Assembly (NCBI GenBank): GCA_034687125.1
Contig: JAQGBZ010000266.1
Coordinates: 1 to 64,000, forward strand
Source of the DNA: Neelides folsomi
Lineage: Eukaryota; Arthropoda; Collembola; Neelipleona; Neelidae
Direction: 5' to 3'
DNA length: 64,000 nucleotides
The position numbers were made by a program, and so were the translations under genes. Positions 1 to 11,384 of the stretch are shown here, piece by piece (position 1 is the first letter of the stretch; each line of letters begins with the position of its first letter). The notes beneath the pieces were generated by a model that saw only the letters and a program-made list of their open reading frames with translations, did no database searches and was not told the DNA's origin.

Positions 1-344
1 TATTACTGAATATATTATATAATATATAAGCATTACCATTGCCAAATGTTAGAAAAATTGGTTAAAGATTAAAAGAGCTGATTAAAAAAAAGAAAGATAC
101 TTATGGCCCTCCCTGTACACCAACGTGAAAATATTTAAAATTGGGTAATTTCCATTATAAAAATATTAAATGTAAATAATTAACTGAGAATTAATATCAG
201 TTCTGAATTAATATGGAAGTATAATATACATAAATATAGGATTATTTAGTTTAAAAAATCTTAAAACTAAATTAAAGGATGAAATAAAGATAATCAAATT
301 AAAGGTTTTTATTTAAACAAGGATCGTATTAATTTAAATGACTA
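1..344. other. AT-rich spacer downstream of first protease gene
   Basis: No convincing open frame or repeat. The sequence is AT-rich and ends at the stop codon of the minus-strand protease relic, so part of it may be that gene's former 3' UTR. Confidence 0.5.
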
Positions 345-3300
345 TTAAGGTTGAATGGTATTGAGAATCCATTTTGTATATTTTGTAACCCGAGAATAAA
401 CCCCTGGAAGCAACCGCGTTCCGCATTGATTTGGTCCATAAGATACGACGCCAACGAGGAACGTTTTTGAAATAGTCCCTTCTTTATGATAGTAAGTCAA
501 TGGTCCACCTATGTAACACTTAATGTATAAAATTTTTATACTTAAAATATTTTTACTACAAATTTTTTATACCAGAATCTCCGTCGCAAGAATCTTTGCC
601 ATAATCCCCTAAACAGCATATCTATTTATAAAATTGTTCATGTTAAAGATCGCTAATACGCTAAGGCATTAATTAATGATGATAGGATGTAGGTATTCGG
701 TGATTGAGTATAATTCGTATAATGCTTGTTTTGGTATAACATACTTGAGAATCAATAATTTGAATCTTTGTTTTAAGATAATAGCTTTCTCTGCATTCTT
801 GATTTCTAATTATTGTGAGAACAACTTCTTGTAAAATACTCGACTCTGCAGTTTCATTCTCTGTTATGCAAATGCACATTAATTAATATTGTTAATCAAA
901 TTAAGATTACATAATATTTCACGCTGCAATGTTAATTAATAAAAACTCATAGACCATAAAATAGAAAGGGTATATATACCCGAATAATAAAATACATTTA
1001 ACGAAAGGTACAAACGCCGAATAAATTAAACGGGAATGCCGAATAATTGGGTAAAAGTACCAAATGTAAAAAATCATTTAATAATATCAATAATAATTGA
1101 TTAAAACTAATCATAAGGTCATTAATAGTCCAAGAAATTAATCTTAAAAAATATATTAAACAGTATTTATATAATAATAGCAGCAATTTAAACATTATAT
1201 AGTAAAAATAAGTTATAAAATAATTTATTGTAAAACAAAAGCCTTTTTGGTCTTGAGTCAAAGATTTTTAAAAATATTTTATGAATAAATATAAAGAGGA
1301 ATAATGGATGTTTAGAAGGAAAGGTTGCCAATGTAGTACTGACAATGCATTGGAAATAATCAACAGACTCATTAAAGATGAAAGAACTTTAAGAAAGCGT
1401 CTACAAATGAGAATTTTTATCCGTAACAAAAAAATGTAAAAGAGTAGGTAGTCTCATTTATATAATCCAATCAGTGAAAATTTCAAATTATAGCTCAAAT
1501 CCCTCAAATCTCTCTTAATCTTGAAACAAAATCATACAATTGGGCCAGAAATAATTGAATTCAAAATACCTTTTTCATTACACTTACAAAACAAAAAATC
1601 AAAGACGCTGATATAGGGAAGATTCAACCTGTACTTGGCCATTTTATTTTGATTGTTTTACAATAAAACTGTTTTTACTTATTTTTACTATGTACCTATA
1701 ATGTTTAAATTACTGCTATTATTATTTATTTTACTATTAATGACTTTTTAATCAAATATTATTATTATTAAATGATTTTTTACATTTGGTACTTTTACCC
1801 AATTATTCGGCATTCCCATTTAATTTATTCGGCGTTTGTACCTTTCAGTACTTTTATTCAGTAAATGTATTTTATTATTCGGTACTTATATTCGCATCCT
1901 AATAGAAAATGTGAATAAAGAGAAAAATACACAACTCTTCCATGTTTGCTTTCCCCACCCGCTTACTTTTGCCACTTGTTCCACCAGATTATTTGTAAAA
2001 TTAAGATTGTAATGATCCAATGGCAAACACACTGGTTGAATATCTGAATTAATCATATCAATTAATCCGTAATTAAAATATAAATACATACATGTATTAA
2101 TACCTGAATTAAATTCGATTTCATTAGCAAGCCGAATGAGTGCAATATCATTTATTTTAAGAGTCGCATCATAACTTTCATGAATTGTATAATTATGAAT
2201 GGGAATGTCCATGATTCTTGAACATCTTAAATTACCCTTTTCCTTCTCACAATCTATAAACGTAGCTGAATCATATTCTCCCAATCGAACATTATGCCTA
2301 AATATTAATACCAAAACAAATATTTTAATTAATTTAAACAAATTGACATATTAGAAATATTCATAATAATTATATTTTGACAAATGAGGAAAAATTAGAA
2401 ATTACAATCTGAAATTTCTCCCGATGTCTTTAAGGCAATGTGCCGCTGTAATAATGAAATATTATTTTTATTGTATTTTTAAAAAATTCGGTGTGTGTTA
2501 CAATTTAATAATTTTAATAATAAATATAATATTTTGAATCTTTTACCCGTCAAGATATATCTAAAAGAGATCATTTTATTAGATTAATTGTACGTAAAAT
2601 AGTACGTAAAATATTTAATTAATTCATTAAATAGTTAAACAAGCCTCTTTGAGAATATTGTTCCTCCACATCCATGTATAATTGTATTTGCTCTTATGTC
2701 TATTTATAAAATGTATATACTATTAAAAGTAATCTCAATTAGTAAATATTAAAAATAATTTATATTTCAATAAGGCTTGTGATTCTGCCATTATTTACCA
2801 CTAAAGCTCTTAAACGTTACCTTTATATCCAATTCTAGCAATCCATGGAATGGAGCCGAATTGAGCTTTTCTTCCTCCAACAATTCTATCTTAAATTCTT
2901 GAGAGACTGCAGCTTTTTAGATCTGGGAGCAGAGATAATTTCGGATCAATTTCGATTATTTCTTTAGTTCTATTTAGACTTCTAATCCGAGAATTAATGG
3001 ATGGAAAAATAAATCCTCCATATCTTTGTTTAGATGAAATTGGACAGCAAATCTAAAATATTATAATATAGTACAGTGTCATTAATTAAATTGAAAAAAA
3101 TTATTTCAAAATTTAAGATGAAAATATCACTTTAGGTTCAGAGCCATCAAATCCGCAAGAGTGTTTCAAAATAATCTCCAATTTCTTTGATGTAAGCTCA
3201 CCGCTTTTTAGTAATTTTATAAACAATGGACAATCCTTAATTGGAATACATTCTCCAGAAGTATTTCTTAAAGAAGAGCAAACCCCCCTATTTGTTCTTC

Positions 3301-3515
3301 TATTGGCGTTCCGGGTGTTATTATCTAACAATTATTTACGTTAAATATTAATTTCAATTGTAGGTGATAAAATTAAGTTTTTAATTTATTTAATGTGTCT
3401 GAATTGTGTAATAATAAATTTAAAAAATATACTTTCTACAGATATTACCGTTTGCAAAAACGAGTGAAAATAATAAAACAATCACAATAATTAAATAATT
3501 GAATCCCAAATACAT
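345..3515 (-). pseudogene. CLIP-domain serine protease 1, decayed copy
   Basis: Exons read on the minus strand: signal peptide 3449-3515 (MYLGFNYLIIVIVLLFSLVF), CLIP domain 3131-3324, linker with ICCP and IVGG 2821-3052, a CGG exon starting at 2699, an AAHC exon near 2450, the Asp exon (NDIALIRL, 2110-2300), a GWG exon near 1925-2055, then about 738-880, 573-621 (KDSCDGDSG) and 345-508 ending WILNTIQP. His, Asp, Ser and the trypsin-type Asp before Ser all remain. Two lesions argue against function. An in-frame TAA lies at 2891-2893, just before DRIVGG. The exon that should read ...RLVLT loses frame near 2655 and has no GT donor where its paralogues do. Its GWG exon also lacks the paralogous donor, and a 933-bp transposon sits in the following intron. 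A sequencing or assembly error could mimic the lesions. The family is secreted, zymogen-activated trypsin-like proteases of arthropod haemolymph cascades. Confidence 0.75.
968..1900. mobile_element. 933-bp non-autonomous DNA transposon with long inverted repeats
   Basis: Bases 979-1110 match the reverse complement of about 1725-1883 almost continuously, with one ~13-base indel (shared block includes GAATAATAAAATACATTTA). The direct repeat AATAGAAA flanks the element at 960-967 and 1901-1908, as expected for an 8-bp target-site duplication. The terminal repeat carries internal iterations of CCGAATAA. No transposase frame is visible, and the 87-codon frame at 998-1261 is just the terminal repeat. 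It lies in an intron of protease 1. The 8-bp duplication suggests hAT, P or Merlin kin. The superfamily is not decided. Confidence 0.8.
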
Positions 3516-4046
3516 AATTAATATGCGTACTTATGTAAATTTTAACAATTTAAAAATTAATGATCCAAAATAATTTTGTGAATTTGAGTACTCCTTTGTA
3601 TGTTATGATGTTCTACAGTATAAAGCTGCTCGCGTTTATCTTGAACAAATCAAGTGGCTTAATACGAAGAATCGCAAAAAGCTAACCAAAACTTGTTCAT
3701 TCTTTTTATCCAATTGATGTCTTGGGTTTATTACCATATTTCTGCATATTAAGTTGGGGAGGTTATAATTCTTTGAAATGCGAAAAAACCACAGGTTGTA
3801 ATAAAAGGTATGAGCAAACGTCTATCATTCTTGCAACTCTTCCTCGTCATTCAATTTAAGCGCAATAAATGAGTAATCAGAAAGCATTCATTGTGAGTTT
3901 ATGATATCGCCTACCTATGCTATGGACATAACATAATAGCAATAGGCAATAGTTAATAGTATTAAATCTTGTGAGTTGAAAGATAAAAAATAAAGAATCT
4001 TCTGATTCGAATATAACATACTATGTAGTACCATACTATGGTAGGG

Positions 4047-4292
4047 TCAAAGTGGAGATAATGGGGTAAAAACGGGCAACCATTGACACAAGACGGGCAA
4101 TTTTGCCTCAAACGGTAATAGATATCGATTCGGGCAACCACTAATTTATTTGCCCGTTGTTAAAATTCAAACGGGCAAGGTGCCCGTTTCGGGCTACGTT
4201 GCCTGTTTGAGGCAACATTGGCCGTTTTGTGGCAGTCACTGCCCGTTTTGTGGCAATGGTTGCCCGTTTTTACCCCATTATCTCCACTTTGA
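4047..4292. mobile_element. MITE built of repeated CGGGCA/TGCCCG motifs
   Basis: The left end TCAAAGTGGAGATAATGGGG is matched by the reverse complement at the right end, and the match runs on through GTAAAAACGGGCAACCATTG, more than 40 bp. The interior consists of many CGGGCA and TGCCCG units in both orientations, so most of the 246 bp can fold on itself. TAGG-like bases occur at both flanks but a target duplication is not clear. It lies between protease genes 1 and 2. There is no coding capacity. Confidence 0.78.
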
Positions 4293-4513
4293 TAGGTATA
4301 TAATATGTACGTAAGTATATTAATATTATTTTTATAATGTATAATATTATTAAATAAATGTTATATGAATGTAAAATAATATTTATACATAATATGCAAA
4401 TAAAGAATAAAAATCTTTAATTCTTTTTTATCTTTAGTTTAAAAAACGGTTATATTTTAAATTATTAATAATACTGAGTATTTCGTTAAGTATTTTTTAT
4501 AAATGATAATTGT

Positions 4514-7245
4514 TTAAGGCTCTATTGTGTCAAGGATCCATTTGAGATAAGATGTCAAACGAGAGTAAACGCCGGGTAATTCGCCAAACCCACAACGAAC
4601 AGGACCAAATGAGACGATTCCAAGTTGAAAAAATTTAATTGAAGATTTCTGACTTGTTCTACTGTTTGCCATGATTGGTCTGAAAGTATAAAATGATGTT
4701 GACGATGTTAGTTAGGTTAAGTTAGGTTATAAAATACCAACTCTACTTATACAGACCACGATAAAAAATAAATGAAAATAGGTAGTATTTTTAAAAAGAT
4801 TTCTTAAACTCTTTTTACCCTCCAGAATCTCCTAAAACAAACAAAAATTATTACAAATCTCAAGTAATTTTTAATTAAATTAATAATATTTTTTAAATTT
4901 AATACGTCTCTTGTTTTACCTCCACAGGAATCCTTTCCTCTGATGCCTCCAGCACACAACTGGAAAAAATTAATGCATAATTTATAAAACATGCACAAGT
5001 ATCCTACGTACAGGGTATAGTGCTTATGATAATAAAATACAAATCAATTATTGTCACTCATAAATAATATGTTATGTCATATTTTAATTTTTTGTGAATA
5101 CATGATTATGAGTCACGGGGATCCTGTTTCCGTACTTTCTTTCGCATTCTTCGTTTGAAACAAATGGAATAATTACTTCAAGTAAATTCTGACTTCCTTC
5201 TGCTCGATCTTAAATTTAAAGTAATTAAAACTAATATAAGGCACAGGTAGATTTTGAATAAAAAATTATAATTATTATTTAAAAAATCTTTAAAATTTTT
5301 ACAAACTTACTCCATTTTGTTTTCCCCCATCCAGCTACGGTGCTTTAAAATATTAATAAAAATAAAACATGAACGTATCGGTAAATTAGTGAATGTAAAT
5401 GTAATAGTTTTCATATGAAATCTTACCCTTTTCTGTTTGTGATATTCTTGGGGAAGAACTTTCCGATTTGATATTCGTCAACGAACGGGAGACAGACTGG
5501 TTTGACATAAGGAGTATCAAATACAATTTCTCTATCGACTCTTATGAGTCCAATATCGTTCGCTTTCGTGTCAGTGTTATATTCTTCATGAGGCAATATT
5601 CGTTCAATGGGATAATCCACTGCTTTGGAACATCCAAGAGAGCTACAATCATTTTCAGTGGAAGCGTTGTGTTCAGCCAGCCGAATTATAGATCTTGGAA
5701 AATTAAAATCATCAGATTTATTATAGGTAATGTGCATAAAATATTAAAATATCTATAAATAGTAATCATAAAAACAAATAACTCACGGGGTATAATCTGA
5801 ATCAATTTCTTCCGTGCAATGAGCAGCTGAAAAAACATTCTTATTAAGCCTTACAATGGAATTTAAAAATAATCCATATTACTTAAATACATTATCTGAA
5901 AATCAGCTAACCTGTTAAAATATATTTTGAGTTGATGACTGTTCTGTTACAAACAAAAAATGTAATTTAAGTACCTAATATTAAATTGAATACATAACAT
6001 ACCATAATTATCATTGAAATATATGTTATATATTACATATTTTACATGATATATGAGTTATTTTGTCTTACCCTGCGCAATAGAATTCAGGGCTGTCATC
6101 AATATTGGAATCAATACCTAAAAGATAATGTAGTAATAAATTAAATTAAATTAAATTAAATTAATTTTTCATCAATGGTTTTTATTCCCAGTAAGATGTA
6201 TTACAATATAAGGTTAATAAGTAATTAATTTTTTTATATTACGTCTGTATCCAATTCTTGCCATCCAAGGTAAAGCTCCGTGATTTACTTGCTTTCCGCC
6301 CACAATCCTATCCGAATTTGTCGTAATTCTGCTACAATCTATCAAATTCGGGATGAGGTGGAAATTCGGATGATCCCGTAAATCATTATATGTATTTCCC
6401 ATTGTCAATTCTGGATTCTTAATTATAGTTGGTAAACGGGAAATCTGTGGTGGTGGTGGCGTCGATGACACTGGAACAATAAGTTTTGATCCATCTTGAC
6501 TTTGACTTGAAACTTCTATTGTGTAATCGGTCACATTAGGTTTTTTATTCTCCTCAGATGGGTAGATAACACTATCTTTGGTTTCACCTGTAGTTGGTTT
6601 TACAACTGATGAAAGCGGACAGCATATCTTAAAAATATTCATATCCATTTCATTAGTAATCTCAAACTCGTTAACTATAGGTATAGTATGTGAGTATTAT
6701 GTGAGTATGTGAGTATAGTACATAAATATTATCATATAAGTTATACAATATTCTAATCCTACCGATATACGAAATCTAAATAAGTAATTTGATAATTATA
6801 TACCATATTATTGGATTTAATTTTGTTTGTTCATTGCATTATATTTAAGAGACGAAGGTTTTATAGATTCTATTTACCTTTGGCTCCTGATTATTTCTTA
6901 TTTCACACGTAAGAGTTTGAAGCAAATGAAGACTTTCGCTTGAAATTGAAGACGATTGCAAAAATTTCAATAACCGTGGACATTGTGTGAAAAGTACGCA
7001 CAGTCCAGGAGAATCATCAATGGAAGTACATGATGCTGGAATAATGATTGTTTTTTATTGAATTAAGATTAGTTTTACTTCAATTTTTTGGAACTTTTAT
7101 TGAGAATTTACTTATTTACAACTTGTAAAGATATTAGTTATAAATTTTTAGTTATAAATTTTTAGTTATTTAAATACATGGATTTCTTACAACTTCCACG
7201 AACCGCCAATCCACAGGAAAGGAAGAGCACAAAACCTACCAACAT
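4514..7245 (-). CDS. CLIP-domain trypsin-like serine protease 2 (intact)
   Basis: Twelve exons: 7191-7245, 6878-7035, 6243-6627, 6072-6117, 5912-5943, 5787-5826, 5427-5693, 5311-5342, 5102-5208, 4920-4959, 4819-4831, 4514-4679. They sum to 1341 nt in frame, 446 aa. Start MLVGFVLFLSC opens a signal peptide. A CLIP domain follows (about 20-75, ending ICCP), then a Pro-rich linker, the activation site R|IVGG near residue 179, His228 in AAHC, Asp285 in NDIGL and Ser390 in GDSGG. Asp384 six residues before Ser predicts cleavage after Arg/Lys. The family is secreted as zymogens and acts in extracellular cascades such as melanisation, clotting and Toll activation. Which cascade cannot be told. The 13-nt exon carrying the catalytic Ser is unusual. 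It is flanked by two paralogues on the same strand, a tandem array. Confidence 0.92.
6138..6164. repeat. (TTAAA)n microsatellite
   Basis: About five tandem copies of TTAAA in an intron of protease gene 2. Confidence 0.85.
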
Positions 7246-7710
7246 TATCAGTATCAGGCTTAATGATCTTGACACAAATTTTGAGATTTACTACAAGGGA
7301 ATTCTTGGAATTACATTGAGATTGTGAAGATTGGCGAATATTAAAACTCCTCGCCAATTCTGCACATCCTTAATTACAAAGAAATTGGATCTCTCGTTGT
7401 GCAGCCTTCCAGAACAAGTTTTTGCTTCAAAGCCCCGGGGAAATTTTTCTCTGAAGCCAAGTATATTTTACACGATGATCAAAACCATATGCGTCATTCA
7501 TTTCTTGAGCATATTAATTTATGCCCGACGGTCGGCCAAATAAAAAGTTTATTCACCACCACAATTCGTATTTCTTCAGAAATTATTATTACATATAACA
7601 CGAATTATAATATATGTATAATACAATAATACTATCAGTATTTGTGATTAGTCTGAGTTCTTAATACAAGGTAATATCAATTGATATATGGTGGTTAAGG
7701 TATGTATAAT
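7246..7710. other. Spacer between protease genes 2 and 3
   Basis: It holds the presumed promoter of protease 2 and the 3' end of protease 3, both on the minus strand. Short plus-strand frames here resemble no protein and lack splice or start context. Nothing else is supported. Confidence 0.45.
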
Positions 7711-9095
7711 TTAAGGTTCGATGTTATCGAGGATCCATTTCAAATAGTTGCTGACTCGGATGTAAACGCCGGGAAGGTCACCCACACCACATTGGACGGG
7801 TCCGAAAGAAACGACTCCAATCTGGAATATTTTGCTTGTACTTCGCCTCACTGGAACTCCAATCATCAAGGGGCCTCCGCTGTCGCCTATACATTAAATA
7901 TCATTTTTGTAATATACAATCTAAATTATGATATATCTACTGTAAGCTTAGGTAAGTTACGTAAGGTTAGGTTAATGATTGGGATTATAATATTTTTAAT
8001 CTTTTGGATTTACCTCCACAAGAGTCTTTTCCCGTTTCTCCTCCAGCGCATAACTAAAAAAAGATCATCTTTCAATAAGAATGAATTTTAAATGTTTCTG
8101 TACTTATACCAATTATAATTTGCCGTTTTAACCTGATCCGGAGAAATGATGACTCTTCTTGAATAATTAGCTTGGCATTCATCATTGGGCTTTATGGGAA
8201 GAGATACTTCTTGGAGTTTATTACTTCCACTTGCTTTATCTAAAAATCAATCAAAGTTCTCAATTGAAATTAGTCCATTGGATTTAGAATTAGAGTACTA
8301 TAAAGCTTTGTTTAAATATTTGACTTCATTACTCCAAACAGTTCTTCCCCATCCAGCAGCAATTCCAAGTTCAGGTATTTGAAGCTCCTCCAATCCATAT
8401 TCAGTTGTGAATGGAAGGCATACTGGTCGAATAAAGTCTAGAAGAAAGACGTGAACAATTATTAAATCATATTAAATCAAAGCATTAAATAACTGCTTAC
8501 ATGATGTAAATTGAATAACTCGATCAACACGGATTATAGCAATATCATTATGCTTTGTGACAGCAGAATAATTCTCGTGTGAAATCACTTTTTCAATTTT
8601 ATAATCTTCAACCCGAGAACAAATGTCACCCAGTTCATGAGCACAATCTTCATCGCTGCTCACGTCGTACTCACCAAGACGGATTTTGACTCTTGAAATG
8701 AATTTCAATTTCAGATTGAGAAAAAAGTAATCTAACATTAAGCATGGTGTGCATTTTTAATGAAATCCTTACGGAGCATTCTCTTCGTCAAGTCCATTAG
8801 TACAATGCGCCGCTGAAATTTAATTTAATAATTAGTTTTCAATAAAGTTGAAAGAATGGGTAAGGTTTGTAATATTAGTAATGTGAAATGTGAATATCGT
8901 TTTTACCTGTTAGAATATACCGTGATGATATTATTGTTCTAAAAAATAATGAATTTTTAGCACATGAACATTATATAAACTAAGTATCAATATATAAGTA
9001 TTATGGGATAATATATGGTTTAAAAGGAAATTATATTAAAAGGTATTAACAATTTTACCCTCCACAATAGAACTCAACATTGCTCGATCCAGGAG
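7711..9095 (-). CDS. CLIP-type serine protease 3, 5'-partial (protease domain only)
   Basis: Eight exons: 9059-9095, 8907-8938, 8773-8812, 8501-8691, 8333-8437, 8133-8239, 8014-8053, 7711-7886. They keep one frame for 243 codons including the stop, when one base is supplied from an upstream exon. Visible are FYCGG, RYILTAAHC (His), HNDIAIIRV (Asp), AAGWGRT, KDSCGGDSGG (Ser, with the trypsin-specificity Asp) and a C-terminus WILDNIEP. Exon borders and phases match protease 2. The signal peptide, CLIP domain and IVGG exon are not found in the 2.2 kb upstream, where a 242-bp MITE begins 40 bp from the first retained exon. The gene looks truncated at its 5' end, although the remaining frame has no lesion. 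Catalytic Ser is encoded by AGC, whereas genes 1 and 2 use TCT. Confidence 0.8.
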
Positions 9096-9135
9096 CTAAA
9101 GGGAAATCATTCAGAAACATTAAATAGATAGCATA

Positions 9136-9377
9136 CTCCCGAAACCAACCTAGCCGTGCACTTCGGGACTTTAGCGTCATATCAATATTTGAATTTCTAA
9201 ATATGCCCATTATACCGTTTTGAACATTTTCTCTATAATTTTTTTCTGAACGGAGTAAAAGATAATTTCGATGTCATGTAAATAGCATACGTTCATATTG
9301 CTTGAGGCAATATGAGACATTCAAATCTTGATATGACGCTAAAGTCCCGAAGTGCACGGCTAGGTTGGTTTCGGGAG
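9136..9377. mobile_element. 242-bp MITE with ~50-bp perfect terminal inverted repeats, TA target
   Basis: CTCCCGAAACCAACCTAGCC at the left end is the start of a perfect ~50-bp inverted repeat with the right end, continuing imperfectly to about 75 bp. TA flanks both ends, as in Tc1/mariner-type insertions. There is no open frame. Near-identity of the arms suggests a fairly recent insertion. It lies just upstream of the truncated protease 3. Confidence 0.85.
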
Positions 9378-11384
9378 TAGGTAATGCAATAATATACAAT
9401 GACATAACTTCTAATCGATATAAAATTGTATTTGTAAAAATACGATTTTAGTATTAAACATTAACATATTATAATGAATGCTTTTATAAGATAGTTAACT
9501 GTATGTATGATAATTATTAATTTTTATCAATAAACGTTTAAATAATAAGTTGGCAAATATCTAATATATTGCATACTATAAATGTAATCAAATCATATAA
9601 CGCGATACAAAAATTATTATTTAAAACAAACAATTCCGGTTATTATTTATGATAAAAATTATTTAATAATATAATAAAAATTACATTAAACAAGAATGAA
9701 TAGAACAACGGTTTTTATGACGGATGCGCGAAAGAATAATTATTAATTATCAATTATGCTGTGCAGTTATTATTAATTCTTTACAACACTTAAATATGTA
9801 ATAGAATAATAAATTATAATGCATTTACCGTATGAATATTGTAATTGTGCCTTTTATGGCTGTTAAATTTATTTGTCGAACTATTATTATAATTATTCAT
9901 TTTAATATAATTTTGACTATTAAAGTTTATGACACGAAAGGAATTAGCTTTTGTAATTAAATATAAATACCAACAATACGATTGTAATTGAAATTGAACA
10001 TGGAAAACAATCAGTTTCACGACGTAATAAATACAATGATTATTAAATGACTTGAATCCCACCCAAGTTAAAACACTTTAATAATTTGGTTAAGATTTAC
10101 TTAAGATTTGGCTGAGAATTATTATAAACAGTATTAGAAATATTTAAGCAACTTACATTTAGAATAAAATTATTTCAATTTGTTTTATACCAATAATGTT
10201 TAGACTCATTTAGATTTCTCATTTAGATTTTTAGATTATTTTTATACGCAATTTATTATATATTTTATTATTAGAATAAGTAATATGTTTGACTTTATTT
10301 GTTTAAGGAGGTATGTGATGCAATTTTAGTACTGATAGACCAAGTTGATTTTATCGCAATCAATTACTCATAAATGTAAAAAATGCTTATTGTCATTTAG
10401 GGAGCATTCGTTAGAGTTAATGTTAAATGAATATAAAGAATAAATTAAGTATTATTGACTATAACTTACATAATTGAAATTAACTCATTATCATGCAAAA
10501 ATCATAATTTTTCTCTGATTTGGGGATTCATTCGTAAATTCGTTCAAGATCAAAATCACATTATACACACCTTAATTAAATAGTCACCCATATTTTATAA
10601 CATATACATAACATTTAACTATAAAATATTATATCATATTCGATAATGCTATGTACCATTACGTATAATTTACTTATAGGAACACTTTAATTAATTAATT
10701 AAGAATGACAAGAAGTTGAATGATTTATTAAAAATTATCAAACTAATGGAATATCTTAAACTTTTCTAAATTGCACACTTTACTTTTTTAAAAGATAACC
10801 ACAAAACATAACATTTATAAATAAGTATACCTATGATAATTTCCTATGATAATTGATAATATACCAAACTATGTGTTAAATATATACAAAATTTAACTAT
10901 TAGTATAATTACGTATGATGCCTGACCATTCATGTTAAAATATTTAATGTAAAACTTAAAGGGACCAGCAGTAATATAATGTAATTAAAAGTAAACAATT
11001 CATAGATGTTTATAATTACCGAATTTTAATGTGCACTCCTAATATTTATATCGTATCTGTAAAATATGTAGAGGTACAGAAGTACCAATATATAGTATCA
11101 ATACTATCGATTTTCGTTCTAATAAATATAAAGATAGAAATTGTAGAATTGCCTTGTAGAATTGAGAACCATCGTTCTGGAATTCGAAAATGAAGATTCA
11201 ACAAAAACGACATCAATCATGAATAAATGAAATAAAAATTCAATTTAAACTAATAAAAATGTTTTATTTACTCCAATGAAAAATTATTTTACATAAATAT
11301 AATTATATTAGAAATTGAAGTCATTTGGTAAACCAATTTGTCGTGAGAGGAAATGTTGAATGATAAAAAAGAGTAAATGATAAA
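9378..11384. other. AT-rich intergenic region
   Basis: About 2 kb at very low GC between truncated protease 3 and the 3' end of SF3B4. An 82-codon minus frame at 9814-10062 is low-complexity and not convincing. No IVGG, CLIP or signal-peptide exon for protease 3 was found here. Confidence 0.5.
11263..11268 (-). terminator. AATAAA polyadenylation signal for SF3B4
   Basis: Reads AATAAA on the minus strand, about 117 nt past the SF3B4 stop codon. Confidence 0.55.

Noticed and set aside
998-1261. 87-codon minus frame
   Set aside because: It lies wholly in the left arm of the inverted-repeat element and is matched by the other arm.
5468-5758. 96-codon plus frame
   Set aside because: Antisense shadow of the Asp exon of protease 2.
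7702-8091. 129-codon plus frame
   Set aside because: Antisense to the last two exons of protease 3, which read GDSGGPL on the other strand.
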